Shown: piece by piece, positions 43,996-51,698 of the stretch
Position numbering within the stretch: the stretch's first letter is position 1
How the letters are laid out: each line of letters begins with the position of its first letter
Assembly (NCBI GenBank): GCA_021204045.1
Contig: JAJQAA010000064.1
Span: forward strand, 1-51,942
From: Clostridiales bacterium
Lineage (GTDB): Bacteria; Bacillota; Clostridia; Lachnospirales; Lachnospiraceae
Reading direction: 5' to 3'
DNA length: 51,942 nt
The notes under the pieces: model-generated
What the model was told of the DNA's origin: nothing
Seen by the model: only the letters and a program-made list of their open reading frames with translations
Database searches by the model: none
Translations under genes and position numbers: made by a program

Positions 43996-46743
43996 CTATC
44001 CGACCAGTTTCTCCAGCGTCTCCATAATCATTTCTTTTTCGCCGCTTCCGTTCGTCCGAAATCTCAGTAACGGAATCCCATACTGATCCATAATGTGATC
44101 CTTCATCCGATCTCTTGAGGCCTGAATCGAGTCCTTCTTGTGGTATTCATATCCGTCTACCTCAACCGCCAGCACAGGTTTCTTACCGATCCTGTTATAG
44201 ATTAGGAAGTCCAGATGCGTCGCCGGATTCATCGCATACTGACGTTCCTGTTCCTCTAATGTTTCCGGCTCCTTAATCAACATATTCAACGGGAAATGGC
44301 AAACGACGTCCAGACTCGAATATGTATTATCGGAGAGTATGTCCTCTATCAGGGAATACATCAGATTCTCCGAGTCGTATTCGGATATCTTCCTGTGTTT
44401 CTTTAAATACGCGATCCGTTCCTCGGTATACTGTTTATATAAATAATCGAAAACAGAATATATCCTGCTCTCGGCAACCTCAAAATTATTGTATTGAATA
44501 TAATCGATCAGATCCGTAATATTGCGTTCTTTCGGTTGTTCATTTCCCGTCACGACCAGCATCAGTTTCTTTTTTGCCCGCGATACGGCGACATTAATCA
44601 GATACGGATCATCCGCGAAATCTGATATTTCGTCATCCACCGTTGAGATAATGATATTGTCTTTTTCCTTCCCCTGAAACTTATGTACAGTAGCAGCATC
44701 AATATCCGTTATCTCTCTGTTCAGCGCCTCCACCTGGTTTCTGTATGGCGCTATAATTCCGGTTTCCTGCGGATCTTCAACATATTTTGGTATGATTTCT
44801 TTTTTTATGACATCTATCTGACGCTGGCTGTAATGATTGCGCGCATGATTCCCAACGACTGTTTTTACAACCGACAGAACGTCTTTTTCACCTTTATCCG
44901 TTGTCATTATAATCAGCTCGCCGCGGTAAAATTTCTGATTGCAGAAGTTAATTATCTTGGGATGACACCGGTAATGTTCCCTCAATAATGTCTGCGCAAC
45001 ATCCGGCATGACATCCAGAATGGACTGCAGGAAACTCTTTGTAAACCGATATCCCTCATTCAGATCGAAACAGTCAAATATTTCCGTTGCCCTGACTTTT
45101 ATATCATCCGTAACAACGTTGGGAAGCTGTCTGGTATCTCCTACGATAACCACATTTCTCGCACAGGAAAGAGCCAGCGCGCCGGTCGCAATATCAACCT
45201 GTGACGCTTCGTCCATAATCAGATAATCATATACCACGTCCGGATTCAGGCTGCTTCTTGACGAAAATGTCATACTTAATATGACCGGATACTCTTCCAG
45301 AACATTATCCGGTTCCTGCCATAAACTCTCTTCGCTGAATATTTTCCGAGCATCATTTTTTCCATACTTTACTGCCAGTTTGTCTTTTAGTACAGCCATC
45401 GACTGATTACAGAAATCCTCAAGCAGATCCTTATCGGCGCTGTTTAATTGTTTCTCGATAGCTTCGATCTCCGCAGACAGCTCTGTCAGCCTTGTGCGAT
45501 AATACATTGCCTGAAAGGCAGTAATAATCTTTGTAATATCCTGCTTATAAAAATTCCAGTCAGCCATGCCATATTGGAAAAAGGCTTTGATTTTAAACCA
45601 GAATCCGATTGTCCCTTCCCTTTCCGCAATCAACTGGCACTCCTGCCATAACTGCATCCAGGAGCTGGATTTCAGCTGCTTCTTTAACTTTATTTCGTTT
45701 GTATTAACATCCGATTTTTTTACATATTCATTGAAATATTCCTGTTCTGTGACCAACCGGGAACGTTCCTGTCTCAAACAGGCCCGCCTTTCCTGTTGGT
45801 CAAAAACCGTTTTCAGGCGACGCGACTGCTCCGCTATGTCTTTTTCCATAGCCTCCGGATCTTCTTCCACCTTCGGATCTTTTTCCGCTTTCCACGATGA
45901 AAAATCCGGATAAACCGGATTCTGATGCTCAATGAATCGTTTCTTGTTTTCCGAATTTCCTAATGTCGCGACGATAAATCCCAAACCATATTTCACGGAA
46001 GATAGCTTCTCATACACATTTTCTGTCGCTGAATTATTGTTCGATACGACCTGTACCGTTTTCTCTTGCATTAATATATTGGCGATAATATTTAATATCG
46101 TCTGCGTTTTTCCGGTTCCCGGAGGCCCCTGGATTACGCTGATCTGGTTCTCCATCGCGTGTTTTACCGCCTTGTACTGGCTGTTATTGCACCCGAACGG
46201 GAAGATCGGAGTAAAATCACGCTCTGTCTTCTCAGTTTTTAATGACGATGGATTTAAATACCTGGCCAATGCCACATCATTGCCCACAAATGATATTGTT
46301 TGAAATCTCTTAGGCAATAATTTCTCGCCGGTCACTTCGTTTTTGATGTCACTCAAATCCGCAATCTGCTTTATATATTCAAACACATTTGCACAATGAC
46401 TGTCATCAAGGCAGGATTCCACAATATTTAAATCACTGCGGCGATAATCTCTTTCCCTGCCATCCGCAAAACAAATATGCCAGTACGATTCCTCTGTGCC
46501 TTTGAACACATAGATATCCGCAATATCAGAAAATTTCCGGCCTTTTTTACTAATACGGTAGCTCTCCGGATGGAAATGTTCCGGTTCTTTCAGCCACTCC
46601 ACATTGGAAGCCGCATAGGAATACGTTTTCCCATTGTGAAACATAACATCCATCTTTTTTGTATCTTCATGATACCGGCATGATTGTATCTCCGCTGTCT
46701 TTATCTCGCCCTTAATCATGATCATATTACATCTTGTATCCAT
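43996..46743 (-). CDS. SF1 (Upf1-like) helicase with C-terminal PD-(D/E)XK-like nuclease domain (915 aa)
   Basis: The N-terminal about 50 residues resemble a KTSC domain (Y-x-x-x-x-x-x-M-D-V-M-F-H-N-G-K-T-Y-x-Y). The helicase core follows: Walker A G-P-P-G-T-G-K-T near residue 208, a long charged coiled insertion (about 270-450), Walker B M-D-E-A-S-Q near 513, G-D-T-R-Q-L-P, R-E-H-Y-R-C-H-P, T-V-H-K-F-Q-G-K-E and V-A-V-S-R-A-K-K-K. These are the motifs of AAA_11/AAA_12 superfamily 1B helicases. The C-terminal about 100 residues look like a DUF2726/VSR-type endonuclease fold (L-D-F-L-I-x-N, then A-V-E-V-D-G-Y-E-Y-H). Helicase-nuclease fusions like this are frequent in phage-defence islands. 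ATG 46743 has GAGGG before it and lies 7 bp after the MBL gene. Function is inferred. Confidence 0.87.
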   Translation of the reverse strand: MDTRCNMIMIKGEIKTAEIQSCRYHEDTKKMDVMFHNGKTYSYAASNVEWLKEPEHFHPESYRISKKGRKFSDIADIYVFKGTEESYWHICFADGRERDYRRSDLNIVESCLDDSHCANVFEYIKQIADLSDIKNEVTGEKLLPKRFQTISFVGNDVALARYLNPSSLKTEKTERDFTPIFPFGCNNSQYKAVKHAMENQISVIQGPPGTGKTQTILNIIANILMQEKTVQVVSNNNSATENVYEKLSSVKYGLGFIVATLGNSENKKRFIEHQNPVYPDFSSWKAEKDPKVEEDPEAMEKDIAEQSRRLKTVFDQQERRACLRQERSRLVTEQEYFNEYVKKSDVNTNEIKLKKQLKSSSWMQLWQECQLIAEREGTIGFWFKIKAFFQYGMADWNFYKQDITKIITAFQAMYYRTRLTELSAEIEAIEKQLNSADKDLLEDFCNQSMAVLKDKLAVKYGKNDARKIFSEESLWQEPDNVLEEYPVILSMTFSSRSSLNPDVVYDYLIMDEASQVDIATGALALSCARNVVIVGDTRQLPNVVTDDIKVRATEIFDCFDLNEGYRFTKSFLQSILDVMPDVAQTLLREHYRCHPKIINFCNQKFYRGELIIMTTDKGEKDVLSVVKTVVGNHARNHYSQRQIDVIKKEIIPKYVEDPQETGIIAPYRNQVEALNREITDIDAATVHKFQGKEKDNIIISTVDDEISDFADDPYLINVAVSRAKKKLMLVVTGNEQPKERNITDLIDYIQYNNFEVAESRIYSVFDYLYKQYTEERIAYLKKHRKISEYDSENLMYSLIEDILSDNTYSSLDVVCHFPLNMLIKEPETLEEQERQYAMNPATHLDFLIYNRIGKKPVLAVEVDGYEYHKKDSIQASRDRMKDHIMDQYGIPLLRFRTNGSGEKEMIMETLEKLVG

Positions 46744-46750
46744 CGAACCC

Positions 46751-47632
46751 TCACCCGGCCTGCTTCCAGAGCAGCATATTATTTTCAAAACAGACATCCA
46801 GTTTTCCGCTATCCTTTAACCATGCAAGATAGGAACGAACGGTACTGCCCACAAGAACATATTGCTCAAAATTCATTGTCAGGCAATATTCATCAAATAA
46901 TCGCTGCAAAATGCGTTCAAAACAAACCGGTTTCTCGCAGATGGCAACAATTTTTCCGCTAATCTTGCGCGCCTTATCTATATTATATTGTGCCAGCTCT
47001 TTGATGTCCGCTGTCGCTTCCGCATGCGCCGGAACAAACATTCTGGCCGTCAACGACTTTACCATTTCCAGCGTTTTCAGATAAGCGTCAACATCATAAA
47101 TAAACCCAATCTGATATTTATCCAGTGTCTCCCGACTCGACAGGCAATCGGCAAGATACACCACATCATCCGGCGTCCGGAAACCAGCCATATCAAAAAA
47201 ATGTCCAGGCAGAGGAATCATCTCAAAACCGTCCGGCAAAACATCTTCTGTCAGAAATTCCGCGTCACTCTCCTGCGCCAAAAGGAATTTATGTCTCAAG
47301 TCTTTACAGGGATACCCTCCATATAAAAAAGATGGTTCCAAAATGGGGTGCCTGGTAAAGTCGCAGTCAATCCCCGGAGCGTAAATTTTGCATTTTGTCT
47401 GAGCCTGCAGATACCTGTTTCCACCGATATGATCCGCATTCGAATGGGTATTGTAAATCGCTGTCAGATGCCAGCCATTTTTATCTAAAATCTGCCGGAC
47501 TTTTCGACCCGCATCCTTGTCGTTTCCACTGTCAATCAAGCACACGTCCGTGTCATTTAGCTTTACGAGCCCGATCTTTGCAGGGCTTTGGATATAATAA
47601 CTTTGGCCGGAAATCTGTATAAGTTCGTACAT
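46751..47632 (-). CDS. MBL-fold metallo-hydrolase (293 aa)
   Basis: A metallo-beta-lactamase-fold hydrolase: D-S-G-N-D strand near residue 36, metal motif T-H-S-N-A-D-H-I-G-G (about 63-72), P-L-P-G-H (about 148), A-D-C-L (about 167) and a late P-A-H-A. The usual H-x-H-x-D-H reads H-S-N-A-D-H, so one zinc ligand is Asn; some clostridial homologues share this. The substrate is unknown. ATG 47632 has GGAG seven bases upstream. It sits 44 bp after the NUDIX gene and 7 bp before the helicase, so these are probably one transcript. Confidence 0.85.
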   Translation of the reverse strand: MYELIQISGQSYYIQSPAKIGLVKLNDTDVCLIDSGNDKDAGRKVRQILDKNGWHLTAIYNTHSNADHIGGNRYLQAQTKCKIYAPGIDCDFTRHPILEPSFLYGGYPCKDLRHKFLLAQESDAEFLTEDVLPDGFEMIPLPGHFFDMAGFRTPDDVVYLADCLSSRETLDKYQIGFIYDVDAYLKTLEMVKSLTARMFVPAHAEATADIKELAQYNIDKARKISGKIVAICEKPVCFERILQRLFDEYCLTMNFEQYVLVGSTVRSYLAWLKDSGKLDVCFENNMLLWKQAG

Positions 47633-47676
47633 GATTACACTCCGTTTCACATAATATACTATTAAAAATCAAACTG

Positions 47677-48084
47677 TTAACACACTCTCTCCGCGCGCTG
47701 CAAAACCTGTTCAATTTTTCCAATCAACTCCTGATCCGCCGGGAGCCATTCCACACTGTACAGTTCATCTTCTGAAAGCCATCTGGCAGCTTCATGTTCC
47801 CTCAGCACCAGATTTCCCGAAACAATTTCCGCCCAAAAGCAGTCCATTGACAAATGAAACGCAGGATAATCATACTCGACCTTTGCGACCTCTTCTCCCA
47901 CCTCTATAACTGTGTCCAATTCTTCCTCTATTTCTCTCACAAGTGCTTCCCTCGGCGTTTCACCCGGTTCAACCTTCCCGCCGGGAAATTCCCAGCCATC
48001 CTTAAATTCTCCGTATCCGCGCTGCGTCGCGAAGATTTTGTTTTCATGTCGGATAACCGCAGCCACTACATGTATCGTCTTCAT
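47677..48084 (-). CDS. MutT-like NUDIX hydrolase (135 aa)
   Basis: The NUDIX box G-G-K-V-E-P-G-E, seven residues, R-E-I-E-E-E-L is complete (residues about 34-56) and sits after W-E-F-P, the MutT/8-oxo-dGTPase context. The protein hydrolyses nucleoside diphosphate linkages; the short MutT-like form and G-W-E-F-P suggest oxidised or damaged (d)NTPs, but other substrates are possible. AGGAG is nine bases before the ATG. It lies in the minus-strand accessory block, 44 bp before the MBL gene. Confidence 0.9.
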   Translation of the reverse strand: MKTIHVVAAVIRHENKIFATQRGYGEFKDGWEFPGGKVEPGETPREALVREIEEELDTVIEVGEEVAKVEYDYPAFHLSMDCFWAEIVSGNLVLREHEAARWLSEDELYSVEWLPADQELIGKIEQVLQRAERVC

Positions 48085-48101
48085 GTTTGTTCTCTCCTGT
48101 C

Positions 48102-48248
48102 TTAGAGTAGCCTCCTTGCAAAAATGCTTATTTCTGTTTCCATAACAAATTCCTTACCAAATTGATTTATCTCATTCAATCTGGTAAGACACGGAATTTC
48201 AGTAAAGCCGTCGTTTTTTGCCCGGCATTCGTGACAGTTACGCCACAT
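48102..48248 (-). CDS. Possible 48-residue small ORF between the XRE regulator and NUDIX genes
   Basis: An uninterrupted 48-codon frame starts with an ATG overlapping the last 11 bases of the regulator gene. It has a C-H-E-C-R start and ends just before the NUDIX ribosome site. There is no clear Shine-Dalgarno, and part of it is the large inverted repeat at 48153-48188, so it may be non-coding. Confidence 0.2.
   Translation of the reverse strand: MWRNCHECRAKNDGFTEIPCLTRLNEINQFGKEFVMETEISIFARRLL
48153..48188. repeat. Large imperfect inverted repeat upstream of the NUDIX gene
   Basis: Arms CTTACCA-A-ATTGA and TCAAT-C-TGGTAAG (7 + 5 paired bases around one mismatch) flank a 10-bp centre. An outer AAATTC/GAATTT pair extends it. 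It lies between the XRE-type regulator gene and the NUDIX-MBL-helicase genes, where an operator or an RNA hairpin would be useful. Confidence 0.6.
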
Positions 48249-48561
48249 CACAAAGGACGTGACAATACAGGAGAAGCCGTCTCTTCTGATTCTCCTGTAT
48301 ACTGTCTATTGTACATTCCTGCGGTTTCTCACCTTTCGCGACAAGCAAGTCCTCCATATGCACATGCAACAGCAGACTAAGTGCATACATATGATTCAAG
48401 GATGGCAGAATCTGTCCTCTGAACCACCGATAGATGGGCTGCGGACAGGATAGGTGCAGATATTCCTGAACTTCGCGCACTGAATATCCGGCCTTTCGGA
48501 TCACATTCTGTATGTGACGACCTGTTTCCTCTAAATCAATATTGGGATATTCCGGATACAT
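48238..48561 (-). CDS. XRE-family helix-turn-helix regulator (107 aa)
   Basis: A small DNA-binding protein. Residues about 12-70 form a Cro/C1-type HTH: G-R-H-I-Q-N-V-I-R-K-A-G-Y-S-V-R-E-V-Q-E-Y-L, recognition helix Q-P-I-Y-R-W-F-R-G, and L-P-S-L-N-H-M-Y-A-L-S-x-L-L. A short basic tail follows. The ATG at 48561 with AGAGG eight bases before it is better than the GTG at 48570. Its place between the PIN-like gene and the NUDIX-MBL-helicase genes suggests it may control the block. Confidence 0.85.
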   Translation of the reverse strand: MYPEYPNIDLEETGRHIQNVIRKAGYSVREVQEYLHLSCPQPIYRWFRGQILPSLNHMYALSLLLHVHMEDLLVAKGEKPQECTIDSIQENQKRRLLLYCHVLCDVA

Positions 48562-48593
48562 CGCATTCACCTCTGCCCTTTTTCAAAATATAA

Positions 48594-49265
48594 TCACGCG
48601 CTCACATCAGCCTGCTTCAGGTATCTGTATATCTTTGTCCCATCCGTTCTCCCGAAGCGTTTTAACGATCCGATGTACAGATCCTTTGGCTTTCGCTTCA
48701 TCTCTGCCAGTTCACAGATTTTTACAAGTTTTTCCTCGTATTCTGTACCGTGAAATATGGTCTCCAGCCTGTATTTCATGCGTTGGCGCTCCTGGTATCT
48801 CACATACTCATTTTCAATACTAATCTGAGCGGATTCCACAGCGATCCGCTTCTGTCGAAGGCTGTTTTCATTGGAAGAAATGATGCCTGCTTTCACAGAG
48901 GGGCTCCGCAATATCCGATCCGAAGAAATACCCTGTCCCATCCAATAATCCCTCACCGCACCATATTCCTTATCTCTGCTAACGATAATTATCTTTCCGG
49001 AAAAACCTGCTCCAAGCAGTTCGCCAACGCAGGTAGCAATATAAAAATCCAATGCATTTTTCCCGGTATTTTTCAATTTGCACGCGTAAAATTCACAGCC
49101 AGACTGCCAAATGTAATCCATCATTTTTCTAGAGATATTTTTACAGGCAGTGCTGAAAAAGATCGTAAGAATATCCGCATCCTGCAAGTGCTCCACGCCG
49201 TCCAGACCCGCTTCCCTTACATTCTCATAGTCAATCAGAAAATGCAATCTGTTTTCACTACCCAT
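48594..49265 (-). CDS. PIN-like domain protein (223 aa)
   Basis: The N-terminal about 130 residues fit a PIN-like/NYN-like RNase fold: L-I-D-Y-E-N-V strand with the first acidic residue near residue 10, a T-I-F-F-S strand, D-F-Y-I-A-T and I-I-V-S-R-D-K-E-Y with further acids. The order matches the bacterial 'PIN-like' families linked to toxin or RNA-degrading roles. The C-terminal half is helical and basic (Arg/Lys-rich, about 150-223) and could bind nucleic acid. ATG 49265 has GAGG eight bases upstream; an in-frame start at 49292 lacks one. It is 32 bp upstream of the XRE gene. Confidence 0.7.
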   Translation of the reverse strand: MGSENRLHFLIDYENVREAGLDGVEHLQDADILTIFFSTACKNISRKMMDYIWQSGCEFYACKLKNTGKNALDFYIATCVGELLGAGFSGKIIIVSRDKEYGAVRDYWMGQGISSDRILRSPSVKAGIISSNENSLRQKRIAVESAQISIENEYVRYQERQRMKYRLETIFHGTEYEEKLVKICELAEMKRKPKDLYIGSLKRFGRTDGTKIYRYLKQADVSA

Positions 49266-49391
49266 ATCTCCCACCTCTGTTCCTTGCATCAATCATACAG
49301 CATTTAAAAGATGTCCTTACTCTTAATCTGTCTACATAAGGATTTTTTCGTGGATTTTAATTCTAAAAATCATATTCATCCATATGACACC

Positions 49392-50165
49392 TCACAATAT
49401 GCTCTCCATGCCATACTCTTCTCTGATTAACGCAATTATTTTCTTATGATTGGCTTCCATAATCTCCTGCATGTACCGGCGTTCTATTTCCTTAACTTTA
49501 CTTTCATATTCTCTTTTCAGGAGCATGTGTTCTCTTTCATCAGTATTCTTACAATCCTTCAGCATTTCCTCCCACAACTGTTCAAACACTTCTTCATACG
49601 AATATAATTTTTCTTCCGCAATATCCTCTTCCGCTTCTTTTATGCTCTCATACAGCTCCTGTATGTTTTTCTTCCTGCTTTCATCTGAATAACCAAACGT
49701 AAAAATCTCATGCAATATTTCCACACAACACTCAGTAATTCCAAGCGTCTCGACGCTTTTCTTCGCTATGTGATAACCGGCGATACATTCCGGCTTACTC
49801 ATATCAATCCCGTAACGTTCGATGCAATACTCTCTTTCCTCACCCCATAAAGCAAAATCCCTCTGTACTTTCTGGTACGCCTCCTCATCAAATATTGAAA
49901 ACAAAGTTAATTCTGTCTTTCCTTTATCTTCATAACATTCACACGGAAGTTCGACAATAAAAACTGTTTGCGGCTCTTCTCTGCTGATATTACAGGTTGC
50001 CAGACGAATCATATGCTCACGAATATATTCTTTAATCCGCATAACTGCATCAACTTTTTCATCTAAAGAATGCTTTTCATATGGCTCAAAAACCGTATGC
50101 TGCAAAAAATATGCTTCTTCCACATGATCTATTTCCGCCTGCTGGAACAATTCCTGTATCACCAT
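49392..50165 (-). CDS. Uncharacterised cytoplasmic protein (257 aa)
   Basis: I do not recognise a named family with confidence. The protein has no signal peptide or membrane segment. The N-terminal half is mixed alpha/beta with a V-F-I-V-E-L-P-C-E strand near residue 70. A central I-A-G-Y-H-I-A-K-K-S-V-E-T-L-G motif (about 129) is followed by H-E-I-F-T-F-G-Y. The C-terminal about 90 residues are charged and coiled-coil-like. AGGAG seven bases before the ATG supports translation. It follows the small unknown gene by 17 bp, so the two are probably cotranscribed in the accessory block. Confidence 0.72.
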   Translation of the reverse strand: MVIQELFQQAEIDHVEEAYFLQHTVFEPYEKHSLDEKVDAVMRIKEYIREHMIRLATCNISREEPQTVFIVELPCECYEDKGKTELTLFSIFDEEAYQKVQRDFALWGEEREYCIERYGIDMSKPECIAGYHIAKKSVETLGITECCVEILHEIFTFGYSDESRKKNIQELYESIKEAEEDIAEEKLYSYEEVFEQLWEEMLKDCKNTDEREHMLLKREYESKVKEIERRYMQEIMEANHKKIIALIREEYGMESIL

Positions 50166-50182
50166 TTTTTTACTCCTGATTT

Positions 50183-50425
50183 CTATCTGTCACCGTCCAT
50201 CTTTCTTGCCATCTCCACCAGCATCTCATTTCGTACAGATTTATCATCAAAAATATGTACACATCGCTTCTTCAGTTTTTTCAGATTTGCTACGGTAATC
50301 TCGACACCCGCATCCTTCAGCGCTGTCTTAAGATCCTCTTCATACCATCTCTCTTCATACCAGCATTGATTATTACCTGTACGCACCAGTTCTTCCTCCC
50401 AGGCATCCTGAAATTTGTCCATCAT
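50183..50425 (-). CDS. Small uncharacterised protein (about 80 aa)
   Basis: Unrecognised. The frame starts at 50470, but that ATG has no ribosome site; starts at 50425 or 50422 (weak CAGG upstream) give 80 or 79 residues. The product is charged, with W-E-E-E-L, a W-Y-E-E-R-W-Y-E-E-D-L segment and a basic L-K-K-L-K-K-R patch, probably helical. Its stop lies 17 bp before the 257-residue gene, implying a pair. A minus-strand TATAAT at 50511-50516 may be its -10 box. Confidence 0.5.
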   Translation of the reverse strand: MMDKFQDAWEEELVRTGNNQCWYEERWYEEDLKTALKDAGVEITVANLKKLKKRCVHIFDDKSVRNEMLVEMARKMDGDR

Positions 50426-50733
50426 GTCAAAATACCTGTCGGCAAAGCTGCTGCATCCTGACCATAGCATTTTTCTATGTGAACAAGATAGCCCCTCTTC
50501 GTTTTCTTAAATTATACCGAAACAGACTAAAAATTTCATTGGACAAATAATCCAATCCAAACGATTACAGCTGTGTAATGATTGCCTGCGCTATACGAAA
50601 AATAACATATTCACCCTGCTGCTATAATGCGTTTATCAAGACAACTGGTAGTACGAATAGAAGGGTGGATATTCCGTTATCACGCCTCAATCAGACCTGG
50701 AAAAATGATGCTGAAAATCCTCCTGTAACATCA

Positions 50734-50789
50734 CGAAAAAAATTAAATCCGCTGAGAATGCAAGTAAAATCAAGCATTTCAGCGGATTT
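50734..50789 (-). terminator. Terminator downstream of hicAB
   Basis: In minus sense AAATCCGCTGA and AATGC pair with GCATT and TCAGCGGATTT (16 bp around one unpaired base), followed by AATTTTTTT. It closes the hicA-hicB transcript. Confidence 0.8.
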
Positions 50790-50908
50790 CTTGTCTATTC
50801 GAACTCGGCGTGTCCATCGCTGTTCCTAACTTTATTTGTTTAAGTTTTTTGCGATTTTACAATGATTTTACTTCAATTACATCTATTATTTTGACTTACT
50901 GATTTCCT

Positions 50909-50941
50909 GTTGCCAAAGTGTTGCCACGGCGTTGCCGCATG
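50909..50941. repeat. 11-bp repeat, three copies
   Basis: (T/C)GTTGCC-N4 units begin near 50909, 50920 and 50931, just beyond the hicB stop codon. Confidence 0.55.
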
Positions 50942-50949
50942 AACACTCG

Positions 50950-51318
50950 TCATTTTCCAACATACATGGCATCGTTTTTCGAGAGCAGATATACGCAATA
51001 CTGATTCATGCTGATTCCCTCTCTTTTGGAATGTTCCGCCAGTGATCTGTGCAGGCTGCGCGGAATCCGCAGCTTAAACTGTCCGGAATAATCCTCCAGA
51101 GAATCCGGTTCCTGAATTTCTATTCCATCTTCAATAGCTGCCTCCAACCATGCCTTTTTTGCATCCGTAGCATTAGCCATCGCTGATTCCACGGTCTCGC
51201 CACAAGTAAGGCATCCCGGCAGGTCAGGAAAAGAAATCACATATCCGCCCTCATCCTTGTCCTCTACGATTTCCATGCGATAAGACATCGCCATATATTC
51301 ATTCAGCGTCTTCATCAT
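50950..51318 (-). CDS. hicB: HicB-family antitoxin with C-terminal ribbon-helix-helix (122 aa)
   Basis: Residues about 10-65 form the HicB partial RNase-H fold: M-E-I-V-E-D-K-D-E-G-G-Y-V-I-S-F-P-D-L-P-G-C-L-T-C-G-E-T and the A-x-x-N-A-x-D-A-x-x-x-W helix. Residues about 80-115 are an Arc/RHH-like DNA-binding tail (F-K-L-R-I-P-R-S-L-H, then E-G-I-S-M-N-Q-Y). HicB neutralises HicA and represses the operon. ATG 51318 has GAGG six bases upstream and overlaps the end of hicA by 20 bp, the usual HicA-first order. The antitoxin appears intact. Confidence 0.93.
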   Translation of the reverse strand: MMKTLNEYMAMSYRMEIVEDKDEGGYVISFPDLPGCLTCGETVESAMANATDAKKAWLEAAIEDGIEIQEPDSLEDYSGQFKLRIPRSLHRSLAEHSKREGISMNQYCVYLLSKNDAMYVGK

Positions 51319-51517
51319 TCTTCGCCTCACTCTCTACAATCTGCTTTACCATTTCGACATATACTTTCTTGATTGGTTCGTGCTTCGGTATCGTAATCGG
51401 TTGACAACCTTCTTTTCGGAAAGTATAGTGACTGCTGCCACCCTTCGGAGCTTTCATCTCATATCCATAGCTTTCCAGCACTTTGCGTAACTCATCAAAT
51501 CTAAGATCCTTCGACAA
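51299..51517 (-). CDS. hicA: HicA-family mRNA interferase toxin with interrupted 5' end
   Basis: The frame encodes the HicA double-stranded-RNA-binding-like fold: D-E-L-R-K-V-L-E-S-Y-G-Y, the catalytic-His region K-G-G-S-S-H-Y-T-F-R-K and I-T-I-P-K-H. HicA cleaves mRNA until bound by HicB. The only start in this frame is a TTG at 51517 without a ribosome site. A normal start, ATG 51589 with AAGGA upstream and a consensus promoter, encodes the expected leader M-A-K-W-E-Y-L-L-E in the same frame but meets TAG at 51557-51559. About 33 bp appear inserted there. The toxin may be silenced, read from the TTG, or rescued by suppression. Confidence 0.8.
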   Translation of the reverse strand: MSKDLRFDELRKVLESYGYEMKAPKGGSSHYTFRKEGCQPITIPKHEPIKKVYVEMVKQIVESEAKNDEDAE

Positions 51518-51544
51518 GGAACATATTCGTGCTAATAGTTCACG

Positions 51545-51571
51545 CTTCTTGAACTGCTAATGTTCAAGAAG
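51545..51571. repeat. Perfect 10-bp inverted repeat disrupting the start of hicA
   Basis: CTTCTTGAAC-N7-GTTCAAGAAG. The 7-base centre contains the in-frame stop. An imperfect direct repeat (GAAC-(T)-ATTAGCA in minus sense, about 24-25 bp apart) suggests it arose by local duplication. Confidence 0.85.
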
Positions 51572-51609
51572 ATATTCCCATTTTGCCATCGGGAATCCTT
51601 CCTGTCTCC

Positions 51610-51638
51610 ATTATATGTGGTATCGCATTTGGTGTCAA
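51610..51638 (-). promoter_or_regulatory. Consensus promoter of hicAB
   Basis: Minus-strand TTGACA (51633-51638) and TATAAT (51610-51615) are exactly 17 bp apart, and AAGGA lies just after, before ATG 51589. This confirms that ATG 51589 was the original hicA start. Confidence 0.9.
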
Positions 51639-51698
51639 CATCTTTTTTCGATAATACGGTTATATACTTTCCATAACTCACCGATAAACTGAAAATCG

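Larger units (their letters stand above)
50426..50949. other. Gene-poor gap with a terminator, a small palindrome and 11-bp repeats
   Basis: No convincing gene is visible in about 520 bases. The gap holds a palindrome (ATTACA-GCTG-TGTAAT, 50564-50579), a plus-strand extended -10 string (TGCTATAAT near 50628), the terminator at 50734-50789 and three 11-bp GTTGCC units near 50909-50941. The minus frame after hicB looks like a short protein tail, possibly a recombinase or other gene remnant, but I cannot prove it. Confidence 0.4.

Noticed and set aside
50578-50829. Plus-strand 83-codon frame in the gap near the terminator
   Set aside because: It spans the minus-strand terminator hairpin, has no ribosome site and shows no motif.
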